Part shown: positions 1 through 7,474 of the stretch, in pieces
How positions within the stretch are numbered: the first letter of the stretch is position 1
Layout of the letters: every line of letters begins with the position of its first letter
NCBI RefSeq assembly: GCF_900103125.1
Contig: NZ_FNJV01000010.1
Location: forward strand, 1-64,000
DNA length: 64,000 nt
Origin: Mucilaginibacter sp. OK268
GTDB taxonomy: Bacteria > Bacteroidota > Bacteroidia > Sphingobacteriales > Sphingobacteriaceae
Direction of reading: 5' to 3'
Notes under the pieces: model-generated
Told to the model about the DNA's origin: nothing
Seen by the model: only the letters and a program-made list of their open reading frames with translations
Database searches by the model: none
Position numbers and translations under genes: made by a program

Positions 1-306
1 AATGTGAGTCACTAACTCGGAGCGAAGCTTAGTTTACCCTGCTTCTTGCTCAATCAAATAGTCCAATATAATAATTATGCTAATCTAAAGGAGCGCAGCG
101 TGGATAACCGACCAGCGGGAGCTCATTAATACCTTAAAAAACAATTAACAGCATTAATAATCTCGTAGCTATTCTTGCCGATGAGAACGCGAGGAGATTG
201 CTTCGTCGTTCCTCCTCGCAATGACATGAGAAATACTTAGATAGCCTGTCGAAGCATAGTGGGCAGGCCTCTGCGCTCTGCCCTTCGACGGGCTCAGGGT
301 GACAGC
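1..306. repeat. Dispersed intergenic repeats at window edge
   Basis: No gene is seen here. Bases about 103-170 (ggataaccgaccagcgggag onward) recur in inverted orientation near 45180-45243. Bases about 186-230 are one arm of the REP-like palindrome that ends in CCTCGCAATGACA. Bases 244-304 are a palindrome around CTGTCGAAG and CTTCGACGGGCTCAG that recurs at 38098, 40711 and 46260. Short open frames across this stretch are repeat sequence and are not called as genes. Confidence 0.7.
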
Positions 307-315
307 CCTGTCTTG

Positions 316-1383
316 TTACCTGTTTAAGTAGTATCTCTTCCTGAACCAAAAAGCCAGGTTAACCAAAGCGATCAATGCGGGAACCTCCACCAGCGGACCA
401 ATAACACCAGCAAAAGCTTCGCCAGAATTGATGCCGAATACGCCGATGGCAACCGCGATAGTCAGTTCAAAATTATTACCCGTGGCGGTAAATGCGATGG
501 AAGTGCTTTTGGAATAATCGGCTCCGAATGATTTACCAATAAAGAAACTCAGCAGGAACATTACGGCGAAGTAGATAACCAGCGGTATAGCTATCCGCAC
601 AACATCAAAGGGGATGTGTACAATAAGACCACCTTTAAGACTAAACATCAGCACAATAGTAAACAACAAGGCGATCAACGTAATCGGCGAAATAAAGGGC
701 ACATATTTTTGCTGGAACCAATCTTCGCCTTTGATCTTTATGAGTGTATACCGACTGATGATGCCGGCAGCGAAAGGGATCCCGAGGTAAATGCCTACGC
801 TTTTGGCTATCTCGCCCATGGTGATATGTACGGCTAAACCTTTAAGGCCAAACAGCGGCGGCAAAATGGTGATAAACACCCAGGCATACACACTGTACAG
901 CAATACCTGGAAAATACTGTTGAGGGCGATGAGCCCGGCAGCATACTCGCGGTTTCCTTCGGCAAGTTCGTTCCATACCACTACCATGGCTATACAGCGG
1001 GCCAGGCCGATCAGGATTAGGCCTACCATGTAAGCCGGATGGTCGCGCAGCAGGGTTATCGCCAAAAAGAACATCAGGATGGGCCCTACTATCCAGTTGA
1101 GCACCAAAGAGGCGCTTAATACTTTGGTATCCTTGAATACCTGGCCCATGTTTTCATATTTTACTTTGGCCAATGGCGGGTACATCATCAGGATCAAACC
1201 GATAGCTAGTGGAACATTGGTTGTACCGCTGGAAAATGAATTGATGAACCCGGCTGATGAAGGAATAAAATAGCCTACAGCTACCCCTACGGCCATTGCC
1301 AGGAATATCCAGAGCGTAAGGTACCGGTCCAAAAAGCTCAGCTTTTTACGCTCCACCACCGGTGCGCAATGTTCAACCGGCAT
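316..1383 (-). CDS. acr3: ACR3-type arsenite efflux permease
   Basis: This 355-residue inner-membrane protein should export arsenite, driven by the proton gradient. About ten hydrophobic segments follow a short charged N-terminus. The ACR3 family hallmark is seen around residues 123-142, where GLARCIAMVVVWNELA carries the conserved membrane cysteine (C130). The C-terminal half has the family's TATGNNFELAIAV-like stretch (here FTATGNNFELTIAVAIGV). Its start codon overlaps the end of the upstream ArsN2-ArsC gene by 11 bases, so the two are translationally linked. It is the last gene of the arsR-DUF6428-arsN2/C-acr3 operon. Family assignment is firm; the exact substrate range (arsenite, possibly antimonite) is inferred. 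Confidence 0.95.
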   Translation of the reverse strand: MPVEHCAPVVERKKLSFLDRYLTLWIFLAMAVGVAVGYFIPSSAGFINSFSSGTTNVPLAIGLILMMYPPLAKVKYENMGQVFKDTKVLSASLVLNWIVGPILMFFLAITLLRDHPAYMVGLILIGLARCIAMVVVWNELAEGNREYAAGLIALNSIFQVLLYSVYAWVFITILPPLFGLKGLAVHITMGEIAKSVGIYLGIPFAAGIISRYTLIKIKGEDWFQQKYVPFISPITLIALLFTIVLMFSLKGGLIVHIPFDVVRIAIPLVIYFAVMFLLSFFIGKSFGADYSKSTSIAFTATGNNFELTIAVAIGVFGINSGEAFAGVIGPLVEVPALIALVNLAFWFRKRYYLNR

Positions 1384-2239
1384 GGGATGTTTTTAAATTT
1401 TCGTTCACAAAGTTTTGGGTATACTGCCTGATCATTTCGCGTACCTGCCTGAATTGCTCCATGATCTCGTCCTCGGTGCCGGTTGCTTTTGCCGGATCGG
1501 GAAAGTTATAATGCAGCTTAACCGCCTTAGTTGGAAAATACGGGCAGCTCTCTTTGGCGTTATCACAAACGGTTATCACAAAGTCGAAATCAATGTCCAG
1601 GTATTCATTAACATTGTTGGAGGTGTGATGGGATATATCGATACCATCGCGTTTCATGATCTCGATAGCGCGGGGATTAACGCCATGGGTTTCGATCCCG
1701 GCGCTGTAAATATTGGCCTTATTGCCTGCAAAATGACGTAAATAACCTTCGGCTATCTGGCTGCGGCAGCTGTTTCCGGTGCAAAGCACCAATACATTCT
1801 TCATATCCGTATTTTTTAGTGTTTTTTTCATGACGATAGCAGAAACCGGGCAAACATGGCTGAATTCCGATGATTGCTGCACTTCGGGTGGCACTTCGTC
1901 CCGGCTGATGCGAAGAAAGCGTTTCCGGTCAAAGTAAGCTGATGCCGTTTCTGTGAGTAGGTAGAGCGCCACCAGGCCTTTTGAACGGCTTTCCTCAGCT
2001 ATGCGTTGTAGCAGTTGCTGCGCTATGCCCGTGTTTCTGAATTCGGGATGTACGGCAAGTGAACGTAACAAACCAAAATTTCCATAAACCTCCAATCCGG
2101 CAACGCCAACAACTTTTTGGTTCTGTGTAGCAACCAGGAAATCATTTAAATTATCCGGAAGATCATTTACCGGGAGCTTTTGCGACTCCAGTAATGCAAT
2201 GATCTCCTGCCGGTAAGGTTGTGCCTGTTCAATGTTCAT
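1373..2239 (-). CDS. arsC: ArsN2-like GNAT acetyltransferase fused to ArsC arsenate reductase
   Basis: This 288-residue protein joins two arsenic-resistance domains. Residues 1-140 are a GNAT N-acetyltransferase of the ArsN2 type, with the acetyl-CoA loop near residues 60-72 (LAVHPEFRNTGIA) and a typical tail HVCPVSAIVMKK. Residues 146-280 are a low-molecular-weight phosphatase-fold arsenate reductase beginning MKNVLVLCTGNSCRS. Its cysteines C153, C158, C225 and C232 have exactly the spacing of C10, C15, C82 and C89 in the thioredoxin-coupled plasmid pI258 enzyme, so the three-cysteine relay looks intact. An internal ATG at 1802-1804 starts the ArsC part and could also yield free ArsC. The reductase should make arsenite for Acr3 next door. 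The acetyltransferase substrate (for example arsinothricin) is inferred from the family only. Confidence 0.93.
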   Translation of the reverse strand: MNIEQAQPYRQEIIALLESQKLPVNDLPDNLNDFLVATQNQKVVGVAGLEVYGNFGLLRSLAVHPEFRNTGIAQQLLQRIAEESRSKGLVALYLLTETASAYFDRKRFLRISRDEVPPEVQQSSEFSHVCPVSAIVMKKTLKNTDMKNVLVLCTGNSCRSQIAEGYLRHFAGNKANIYSAGIETHGVNPRAIEIMKRDGIDISHHTSNNVNEYLDIDFDFVITVCDNAKESCPYFPTKAVKLHYNFPDPAKATGTEDEIMEQFRQVREMIRQYTQNFVNENLKTSHAG

Positions 2240-2257
2240 ATCTGTATTCGTAATGAG

Positions 2258-2824
2258 TTAGCAGCAGCCCGAACCCGGCGTGCAACATGCTTCGGCTTTA
2301 ACGGCCAGGGTCTTTAATTCTACCTTTGGTTTTGCAGGCTCTGGTGCACAGCATTCCTCGCCTTTTTCATTAGTCCCGCAACTCCCGCCGCGACTGATCG
2401 CCTTGCACTGTACGGCATCCGGGCGCAGGTCGATGATCAGGCTTTCGCCATTCACGATCATATCTCCCGGAAACATCTGGCGGGTATCAAATTCCGAATT
2501 GCCAAACTCTATTTTAACCGTTCCGTTGGGATTGAGCGGCAGCATTTTTTCAACAATATCCACTATCGACAAAGCCTTTTTTACCTTCATAGATCGCTCC
2601 TGCTGTTCGGCTTCCGGAACCCATAACTGCACTATGATCTCTGTCCAGGCATTCATTACACCGCCGCAATCAACAGAGGTGATAGGCGCCTGTTTAATTT
2701 CGGTGATGTGGTAAGCGGCATCTACCAGTTTACCTTCGGCATATTGAAATTGCAGGTCCAGTTCCGGGTGTTGTAACAGCGTTTCTTTAAATGTTGCCCA
2801 GTTGATGGCTTCTACTTTGTTCAT
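2258..2824 (-). CDS. DUF6428 family protein, cysteine-rich tail
   Basis: This 188-residue protein has no known catalytic motif that I can name. It matches the DUF6428 family found in arsenic operons of Bacteroidota: an alpha/beta N-terminal region of about 140 residues with ITSVDCGGVMNAWTEIIVQLW. The C-terminal 45 residues are unusual: CNTNEKGEECCAPEP-like and EACCTPGSGCC segments supply several vicinal cysteine pairs that could bind trivalent arsenic. It lies between arsR and the arsN2-arsC fusion, 18 bases before the latter, and its own upstream gap holds a second copy of the operator-like site. A role as an arsenite-binding accessory or chaperone is inference from the cysteines and the operon. 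Confidence 0.8.
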   Translation of the reverse strand: MNKVEAINWATFKETLLQHPELDLQFQYAEGKLVDAAYHITEIKQAPITSVDCGGVMNAWTEIIVQLWVPEAEQQERSMKVKKALSIVDIVEKMLPLNPNGTVKIEFGNSEFDTRQMFPGDMIVNGESLIIDLRPDAVQCKAISRGGSCGTNEKGEECCAPEPAKPKVELKTLAVKAEACCTPGSGCC

Positions 2825-2841
2825 GATTGATATATTTTATT

Positions 2842-2864
2842 ATTGCAATATTGCGATTGATCGG
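2842..2864. promoter_or_regulatory. Internal ArsR operator-like site
   Basis: The 51-base gap between arsR and the DUF6428 gene holds ATTGCAATATTGCGATTGAT, which matches the site upstream of arsR (3213-3237) at nearly every position. The core ATTGCAAT is self-complementary, as expected for a dimeric ArsR. Two matching sites suggest that arsR autoregulates and that the structural genes have their own controlled promoter. Confidence 0.6.
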
Positions 2865-2875
2865 TATAAAAAATT

Positions 2876-3205
2876 TTAGCAGCAGTTATTCAGGTCCTTG
2901 TACGACGAGAACAACACATTTAATTCCGTTTGTAAATTACTCCAGGCATTGGGCTCTATGCAATAGCAAACGCTAACGCCTTCTATGGTACCCTGTATCA
3001 ATCCCGCGTTTTTCAACTCCTTAAGATGTTGCGAAATGGTAGGTTGCGCCAGTCCCAGCTCATCAGCCAGATCGCCACAGATGCAAGCTTTAGCCGCTAT
3101 AATGTGCTGCAATATGGCAATACGCGCCGGGTGTGCGATGGCTTTCAACTGCACAGCCAGCTTGTTTTGCTCGTCGGTAAATATTTCTGTTTTGGTGATT
3201 CCCAT
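2876..3205 (-). CDS. arsR: ArsR-family arsenic-responsive repressor
   Basis: This 109-residue winged-helix repressor should release DNA when it binds arsenite. The recognition region is LGLAQPTISQHLKELKNAGL, with ACICGDL just before it; the paired cysteines of CIC stand where ArsR proteins bind metalloid. Two more cysteines close the chain (NNCC). It is the first gene of the minus-strand arsenic operon, and an operator-like palindrome sits immediately upstream of its ATG. The length is normal for the family. The cognate ligand is inferred from the operon content. Confidence 0.95.
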   Translation of the reverse strand: MGITKTEIFTDEQNKLAVQLKAIAHPARIAILQHIIAAKACICGDLADELGLAQPTISQHLKELKNAGLIQGTIEGVSVCYCIEPNAWSNLQTELNVLFSSYKDLNNCC

Positions 3206-3212
3206 AATATAT

Positions 3213-3237
3213 ATTGCAATATTACGATTAATATCGG
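3213..3237. promoter_or_regulatory. ArsR operator-like palindrome upstream of arsR
   Basis: ATATTGCAATAT is a perfect 12-base palindrome starting 6 bases before the arsR start codon. It continues as TACGATTAATATCGG, and the same sequence recurs between arsR and the next gene. The position would block transcription or its start, as autoregulating ArsR proteins do. Confidence 0.65.
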
Positions 3238-3287
3238 TTTGTCAAGAATTATTTTTTATTTTTTTTGGGATACATAGCAACCGGCAT

Positions 3288-3452
3288 CGACTCACCCCGG
3301 CATCGCGTTGCTCGCCGACCCTCTCTTCGCCTGCGGCGGAAAGAGGGGTCTTAAATAACAAATAAGCCATGTCATTGGAGCGTAGCGTGGCAATCTCCTC
3401 GCATGTTTAAACGCGAAGAGATTGCTTCGTCGTTCCTCCTCGCAATGACATA
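3288..3452. repeat. Two REP-like palindromes upstream of cysE
   Basis: The 440-base gap between arsR and cysE holds no gene. Bases about 3288-3350 belong to a family with ctctcttcgcctgcggcgg that recurs near 46030-46153 and 50007-50090. Bases 3369-3451 form a long imperfect hairpin with ATGTCATTG and CCTCGCAATGACAT ends and AATCTCCTCGCATG opposite CGCGAAGAGATT. Related hairpins lie at 25747, 39587, 45125, 58002 and 61021. Confidence 0.75.
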
Positions 3453-3647
3453 GAAGAAAAACAATCAAGTCGAAGCGATGACCGGATGAGTCGTCTACGT
3501 CAGGCAAAACACCACTTCACCAATAACACGCCCACCGCCAAGCATCTATATCTATCAATTAAGTAGCGTTTTTTACATATAAAACACATTCTTTTGCCTA
3601 AACTTGCATTAATAAGGGGCTGTTTCCTACAACGGCCCGCATAAAAC

Positions 3648-4457
3648 ATGAGTGAGGATTTTTACGAGCAAATTTTTAACAAGCAGCAAAAGCTTGAGGC
3701 CGTGCCGTCGAACAAGGAGATCACCCGCTGGGCACTCCAGGTAATTCATTTGCTATATCCGGAGCAAACCGGTAAAGTATTTGCTGATGTGGCCGCGCTT
3801 AAGGCAGAGTTTACCCTGCTCGAGAATGAGCTATGCCACATGATGGAGGTAACCAAAGGCTGCGATGATTGTGATAATAAAGAACGTGCCAGCCGGTTTT
3901 TTAAAGGGCTGCCGGAGCTGTTCAGGATATTGAATACGGATATCCAGGCCATATTTAATGGCGACCCCGCTGCCCAAAGTGAGTTTGAAGTAGTGCGCAC
4001 CTACCCGGGCTTTTTAGCCATATCCTTATATCGCCTGGCGCATAGTTTGTATACAGATAATGTGCCTTTGATTCCCCGGATACTGACCGAATACGCGCAT
4101 TCCAAAACAGGTATCGACATACACCCCGCCGCCGTGATCGGCGAATATTTTTATATCGACCACGGTACCGGCATTGTGATAGGCGAAAGCGCGATCATTG
4201 GTAACCACGTAAAATTGTACCAGGGCATTACTCTGGGTGCGCTGAGTGTGGATAAAAGTATGGCCAATACCAAGCGCCACCCCACGGTTGAGGATCATGT
4301 GGTGATCTATTCCGGCGCTACCATACTTGGCGGCGAAACCATCATTGGGAATAACAGCCTCATTGGCGGTAACGTATGGCTTACTAAAAGCGTACCGCCG
4401 TATTCGAGGGTATACCATACCCCAAGTCACCGGACACTGAAAAGCGACGAAGTGTAA
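3648..4457 (+). CDS. cysE: Serine O-acetyltransferase
   Basis: This 269-residue cytoplasmic enzyme makes O-acetylserine from serine and acetyl-CoA, the first step of cysteine synthesis. The N-terminal 150 residues are the helical serine acetyltransferase region, with TYPGFLAISLYRLAH. Residues about 165-250 form the left-handed beta helix of hexapeptide repeats, including the catalytic-site sequence GIDIHPAAVIGEYFYIDHGTG and then GESAIIGNHVKLYQGITLG. It is followed by cysM, which uses its product; only a 160-base word-repeat element separates them. Assignment is firm. The C-terminus lacks the isoleucine that gives feedback inhibition and complex formation in some relatives; it ends LKSDEV. Confidence 0.94.
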   Translation: MSEDFYEQIFNKQQKLEAVPSNKEITRWALQVIHLLYPEQTGKVFADVAALKAEFTLLENELCHMMEVTKGCDDCDNKERASRFFKGLPELFRILNTDIQAIFNGDPAAQSEFEVVRTYPGFLAISLYRLAHSLYTDNVPLIPRILTEYAHSKTGIDIHPAAVIGEYFYIDHGTGIVIGESAIIGNHVKLYQGITLGALSVDKSMANTKRHPTVEDHVVIYSGATILGGETIIGNNSLIGGNVWLTKSVPPYSRVYHTPSHRTLKSDEV

Positions 4458-4464
4458 TAAGAAT

Positions 4465-4598
4465 GGTATCAAGTCGCAAGATTTTAAAAAGAATAGTATC
4501 AAGTAGCGAGTATCAAGTATCAAGATTGCAAAGTGATGATACATTTAGGTATGCAAAAAGAAAAAGTCGTGATACTTGATACTAGCGACTTGATACTA
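4465..4598. repeat. TATCAAGT word-repeat inverted element between cysE and cysM
   Basis: Reiterated words such as AGTATCAAGT appear on the left (4494-4522, plus a partial copy from 4465) and as reverse complement on the right (4570-4598). The two 29-base arms match at 27 of 29 positions, with about 47 bases between them. The same words form a separate element at 54548-54694, so this is a dispersed family. Confidence 0.75.
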
Positions 4599-4617
4599 AA
4601 ACAATAAAATAAAAATT

Positions 4618-5490
4618 ATGGCTGGCATTATTGATATCATAGGAAATACGCCCCTGGTTGAAATACAAAAACTAAACCCCAACCCTAACGTAAAAATATA
4701 CGCCAAGCTGGAGGGCAATAACCCCGGCGGCAGTGTGAAGGACCGGGCTTCGCTCAACATGATCCGCAGCGCTATTGAACGAGGTGACATCAAACCGGGT
4801 ACTAAACTCATCGAAGCTACCAGCGGCAACACGGGCATCGCGCTGGCCATGATAGCCCGACTTTTTGGACTGGAGATTGAACTGGTGATGCCCTCCAACT
4901 CAACCCGCGAACGTACGCTGACCATGGAAGCTTACGGCGCTAAGGTAACCCTGCTGGAAGGTATTGAACTTTGTCGCGATTATGCCGAAGAAAAAGGCGC
5001 TACCGAAGGCTATTTCCTGCTGAACCAGTTTGCCAATCCCGATAATTACATGGCCCACGTAAAAACTACCGGTCCGGAAATATGGCGCGATACCGACGGT
5101 AAAATAACCCATTTTGTAAGCGCCATGGGTACTACGGGTACTATTATGGGTTGCTCCCGGTATTTTAAAGATAAAAACAAGGACATACAGATCATCGGCT
5201 GCCAGCCTACCGAAGGTTCGTCTATCCCGGGTATCCGTCGCTGGCCCGAGGCCTATCTACCAAAAATATTTGATGCCAGTCGGGTCGACCGCGTAATGGA
5301 TATCTCCGAAGCAGAAGCTACCCAAATGGCCCGTGAAATGGCCAAAACCGAAGGCATATTTGCCGGCATGAGTAGCGGGGGGGCACTATCAGCCGCTATC
5401 AAACTGGCTGCCGAGCTAAAAGAAGGCATTATCGTATTCATCTGCTGCGACCGTGGCGACAGGTATTTGAGTAGTGATTTGTTTGGGTGA
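4618..5490 (+). CDS. cysM: Cysteine synthase (CysM/CysK family)
   Basis: This 290-residue PLP enzyme joins O-acetylserine and sulfide (or thiosulfate) to form cysteine. The PLP lysine lies in NNPGGSVKDRASLNMI near residue 40. The substrate loop is EATSGNTGIALAMIA, and the phosphate-binding loop is SAMGTTGTIMG. The sequence GCQPTEGSSIPGIRRW is typical of the CysM subgroup. It lies downstream of cysE in the same direction. CysM rather than CysK is my best call from these motifs. The C-terminus ends with FICCDRGDRYLSSDLF, as in related full-length enzymes, so the gene is complete. Confidence 0.92.
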   Translation: MAGIIDIIGNTPLVEIQKLNPNPNVKIYAKLEGNNPGGSVKDRASLNMIRSAIERGDIKPGTKLIEATSGNTGIALAMIARLFGLEIELVMPSNSTRERTLTMEAYGAKVTLLEGIELCRDYAEEKGATEGYFLLNQFANPDNYMAHVKTTGPEIWRDTDGKITHFVSAMGTTGTIMGCSRYFKDKNKDIQIIGCQPTEGSSIPGIRRWPEAYLPKIFDASRVDRVMDISEAEATQMAREMAKTEGIFAGMSSGGALSAAIKLAAELKEGIIVFICCDRGDRYLSSDLFG

Positions 5491-5526
5491 TTAAAGCTTA
5501 TATTTGAGTAAGCAAATTAAGGTGAT

Positions 5527-5718
5527 ATGGAACCAACCGAAGACGGCTCAAACTATAAATACGGGGTGTTTTATTTCAATAAAAATGACCCGCGCACCAT
5601 CGTTCCCAAACGTATCAGGTTTATGGGCTGGACGTTGAACTTTGCCCGGCCCGGCAGCTATGTAATTATGGCGGCTATAGCGGGCTTGATCGTATGGGCC
5701 ATTGTTTTTAAAAAGTGA
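5527..5718 (+). CDS. Small DUF5808 membrane protein
   Basis: This 63-residue protein has a DUF5808-type core, YFNKNDPRTIVPKRIRFMGW followed by TLNFARP, and then one membrane helix (YVIMAAIAGLIVWAIVF) ending in two lysines. The core would face the cytoplasm. Its function is unknown. It starts 36 bases after cysM on the same strand and may be read through from it. No catalytic residues are evident. Confidence 0.75.
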   Translation: MEPTEDGSNYKYGVFYFNKNDPRTIVPKRIRFMGWTLNFARPGSYVIMAAIAGLIVWAIVFKK

Positions 5719-5790
5719 CACGTCACGTTTGTCTATCCTAATATTTGTCATCCCGAGGAACGAAGGATCTTCTTCGATATGCCTATCGTA

Positions 5791-6087
5791 TACCCGCTCT
5801 TGGCCGCGGGAGGGCCAGTCATTTTGTAGCCACAAAGTAACCAAGACCGAGCGAAGCGAGATAATGAGCACCAATAAAAAACAAACAACAGCGAATAACG
5901 CTTTCAGAGAAATGCTTCTTTGCCGCACAGGGTCTTTACCCTGCCAATCAGACAGAACCAGGGTTGCAATTATTTGCCCAACTTTGTTCGCTCAATACCC
6001 CTGCTTCTGCAAAACTTGCTATGCCCCTGCAGCCGCACTGGCCATCATTGTTCTGCTCGCTTTCGCCTGAAGCTTATCTGCTGACGG
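5791..6087 (-). repeat. ~300-bp dispersed repeat, copy 1
   Basis: Read on the minus strand, this stretch begins GTCAGCAGATAAGCTTC and ends near GGCCCTCCCGCGGCCAAGAG. It aligns over most of its length with plus-strand bases 49070-49363, including GGTTCTGTCTG, GCAGGGTAAAG and GTGCGGCAAAGAAGC. The gap 5719-6472 lies between convergent genes and holds this repeat, a short GTCATCCCGAGGAACGAAGG word at about 5748, and the hairpin unit that follows. Overlapping open frames in both directions are repeat sequence and not called. Confidence 0.75.
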
Positions 6088-6178
6088 GAAAAAAATTTAA
6101 TGTTCGCAGTCGCTCGGCTCCAGCCGAGAGACCACTATTACCCGGCCTCCCGGCCGTTTTGTTATCGGTGAAATTCTA

Positions 6179-6464
6179 TTGGCCATTCTCCCAGATTTTT
6201 CGTATATTTATATATCAAACAGCCCGCTTGTCTTTTCAGGAGACAAGCGGGCTGTTTGGTTAAGGAAAAATAAGGCCAAAAATCGACCGTTATGTTCGTA
6301 ATTATTTAAAAATCAGCAAATTAATACTTTTTAAACGTTTCAAAACCCATCAAAAATTTGTTAAAAAGTGTTAAAATGGTGTTAAAGCATTGTTGAAATG
6401 GCCAAAAGGCATGTGTTTTCACCCCGTTTTTGACTAAAAAAGTGTTAAAATTAAAGGTTTAAAA
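6179..6464 (+). ncRNA. Hairpin plus AT-rich conserved unit, copy 1 (candidate RNA)
   Basis: A -33 TTG (6179-6181) and -7 box TATATTTA (6203-6210) are 21 bases apart. Six bases later comes a perfect 17-bp hairpin (6217-6233 with 6241-6257, stem AAACAGCCCGCTTGTCT). It is followed by GGTTAAGGAAAAA and then an AT-rich block containing TTGTTAAAAAGTGTTAAAAT. The same order recurs at 50133-50412 and 60303-60565. No protein frame is conserved. The unit points into the 3' end of the GH43 gene on the other strand. Whether it is transcribed is inference. Confidence 0.5.
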
Positions 6465-6472
6465 AGTTCTGG

Positions 6473-7474
6473 CTACCTCAATCTCCTGACAGTCACTCCC
6501 TCGTTGGTAATTTTCACCGGTTGGATATTACCATCAATATCGAAATACATTTTGTCGATACACATTACCCGGTGGTTGGCATCCGTTTCGGTCAGTGGCC
6601 GGCGATGGTAAACAATATACCATTCGTCGGTACCCGGTACATTGATCACCGAGTGGTGACCCGCGCCGGTAGCAATGCTGGCATCCTGCTTTAAAATGGT
6701 GCCGATGCGCTTAAATGGGCCAAAAGGGGTATCGCCGATGGCATAAGCCACCCGGTAATCCGGACCGGTCCAGCCGCCTTCGCTCCACATAAAGTAGTAT
6801 TTGCCCTTGCGCTTAAACATCACGGGACCTTCTACATAGCCTTCAGGGGTTATTTTCTTATAGGTTACGCCATCTTCAAAAGGTTCAACACCTGTAAAAT
6901 CGTTCTTTAGCTTCACGATGTTACACTGGCCCCAGCCGCCATATATCATATAATACTGGCCGTTATCGTCACGGAAAACAAACTGGTCAATGGGTTGTGC
7001 TTTGTTAATAACCTGGTCGATAAGTGGTTTGCCCAGGTAGTCTTTAAAAGGGCCTTCGGGTTTGTCGCTTACAGCCACGCCTATGCCACCCTTTTCATTA
7101 TTGTTCTGGATATCATTAGCGCCAAAGAAAATGTAGTACTTGCCATCTTTTTCGGTAACGGCAGGCGCCCAAAGCGCACGCTTTACCCATTTAACCCCAC
7201 TTGTATCAATAATATGGGGATGTTTGGTCCAATGCACCAAATCGGGTGATGAAAAGGCATCCATAAATACCTGCTCATTGTATTTGGCGGAGTAGGTAGG
7301 ATACAGCCAGTACTGATGGTTAAATATTTTGGCTTCCGGATCAGCATACCAACCTTCAACCACAGGGTTGCCCGATGTTTTTTTGTTTTGTGCCTGGGTG
7401 TTAACAGCAGATGTTAATAGTGTTGCGCCTAATAGTACGCTTAAAAGCAGCTTTTGGGCTATGCTCCTGTTCAT
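6473..7474 (-). CDS. Secreted glycoside hydrolase family 43 protein
   Basis: This 333-residue enzyme has a signal peptide (KLLLSVLLGATLLTSAVNTQAQ) and a single five-bladed beta-propeller typical of GH43, which cleaves arabinosides, xylosides or related links. The expected acidic residues are visible: the base in GWYADPEAKIF, the pKa-modulating aspartate in PIDQFVFRDDNG and the acid in PEGYVEGPVMF. The chain ends soon after the propeller, with no extra carbohydrate-binding module. Its ATG overlaps the stop of the helicase gene (ATGA), so the two are read as a pair, an odd functional combination. The glycan target cannot be told from sequence. Confidence 0.9.
   Translation of the reverse strand: MNRSIAQKLLLSVLLGATLLTSAVNTQAQNKKTSGNPVVEGWYADPEAKIFNHQYWLYPTYSAKYNEQVFMDAFSSPDLVHWTKHPHIIDTSGVKWVKRALWAPAVTEKDGKYYIFFGANDIQNNNEKGGIGVAVSDKPEGPFKDYLGKPLIDQVINKAQPIDQFVFRDDNGQYYMIYGGWGQCNIVKLKNDFTGVEPFEDGVTYKKITPEGYVEGPVMFKRKGKYYFMWSEGGWTGPDYRVAYAIGDTPFGPFKRIGTILKQDASIATGAGHHSVINVPGTDEWYIVYHRRPLTETDANHRVMCIDKMYFDIDGNIQPVKITNEGVTVRRLR

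Noticed and set aside
134..349. Open frame on the minus strand across the first repeat block
   Set aside because: It is made of palindrome sequence and overlaps the end of acr3; similar frames arise at every copy of the repeats.
1415..1741. Plus-strand open frame opposite the ArsN2-ArsC gene
   Set aside because: It is a shadow of a well-supported gene on the other strand; the same applies to many other opposite-strand frames.
5702..6263. Two plus-strand open frames in the gap between the DUF5808 and GH43 genes
   Set aside because: They lie on the ~300-bp repeat and the hairpin unit, have repeat-derived composition and no family resemblance.
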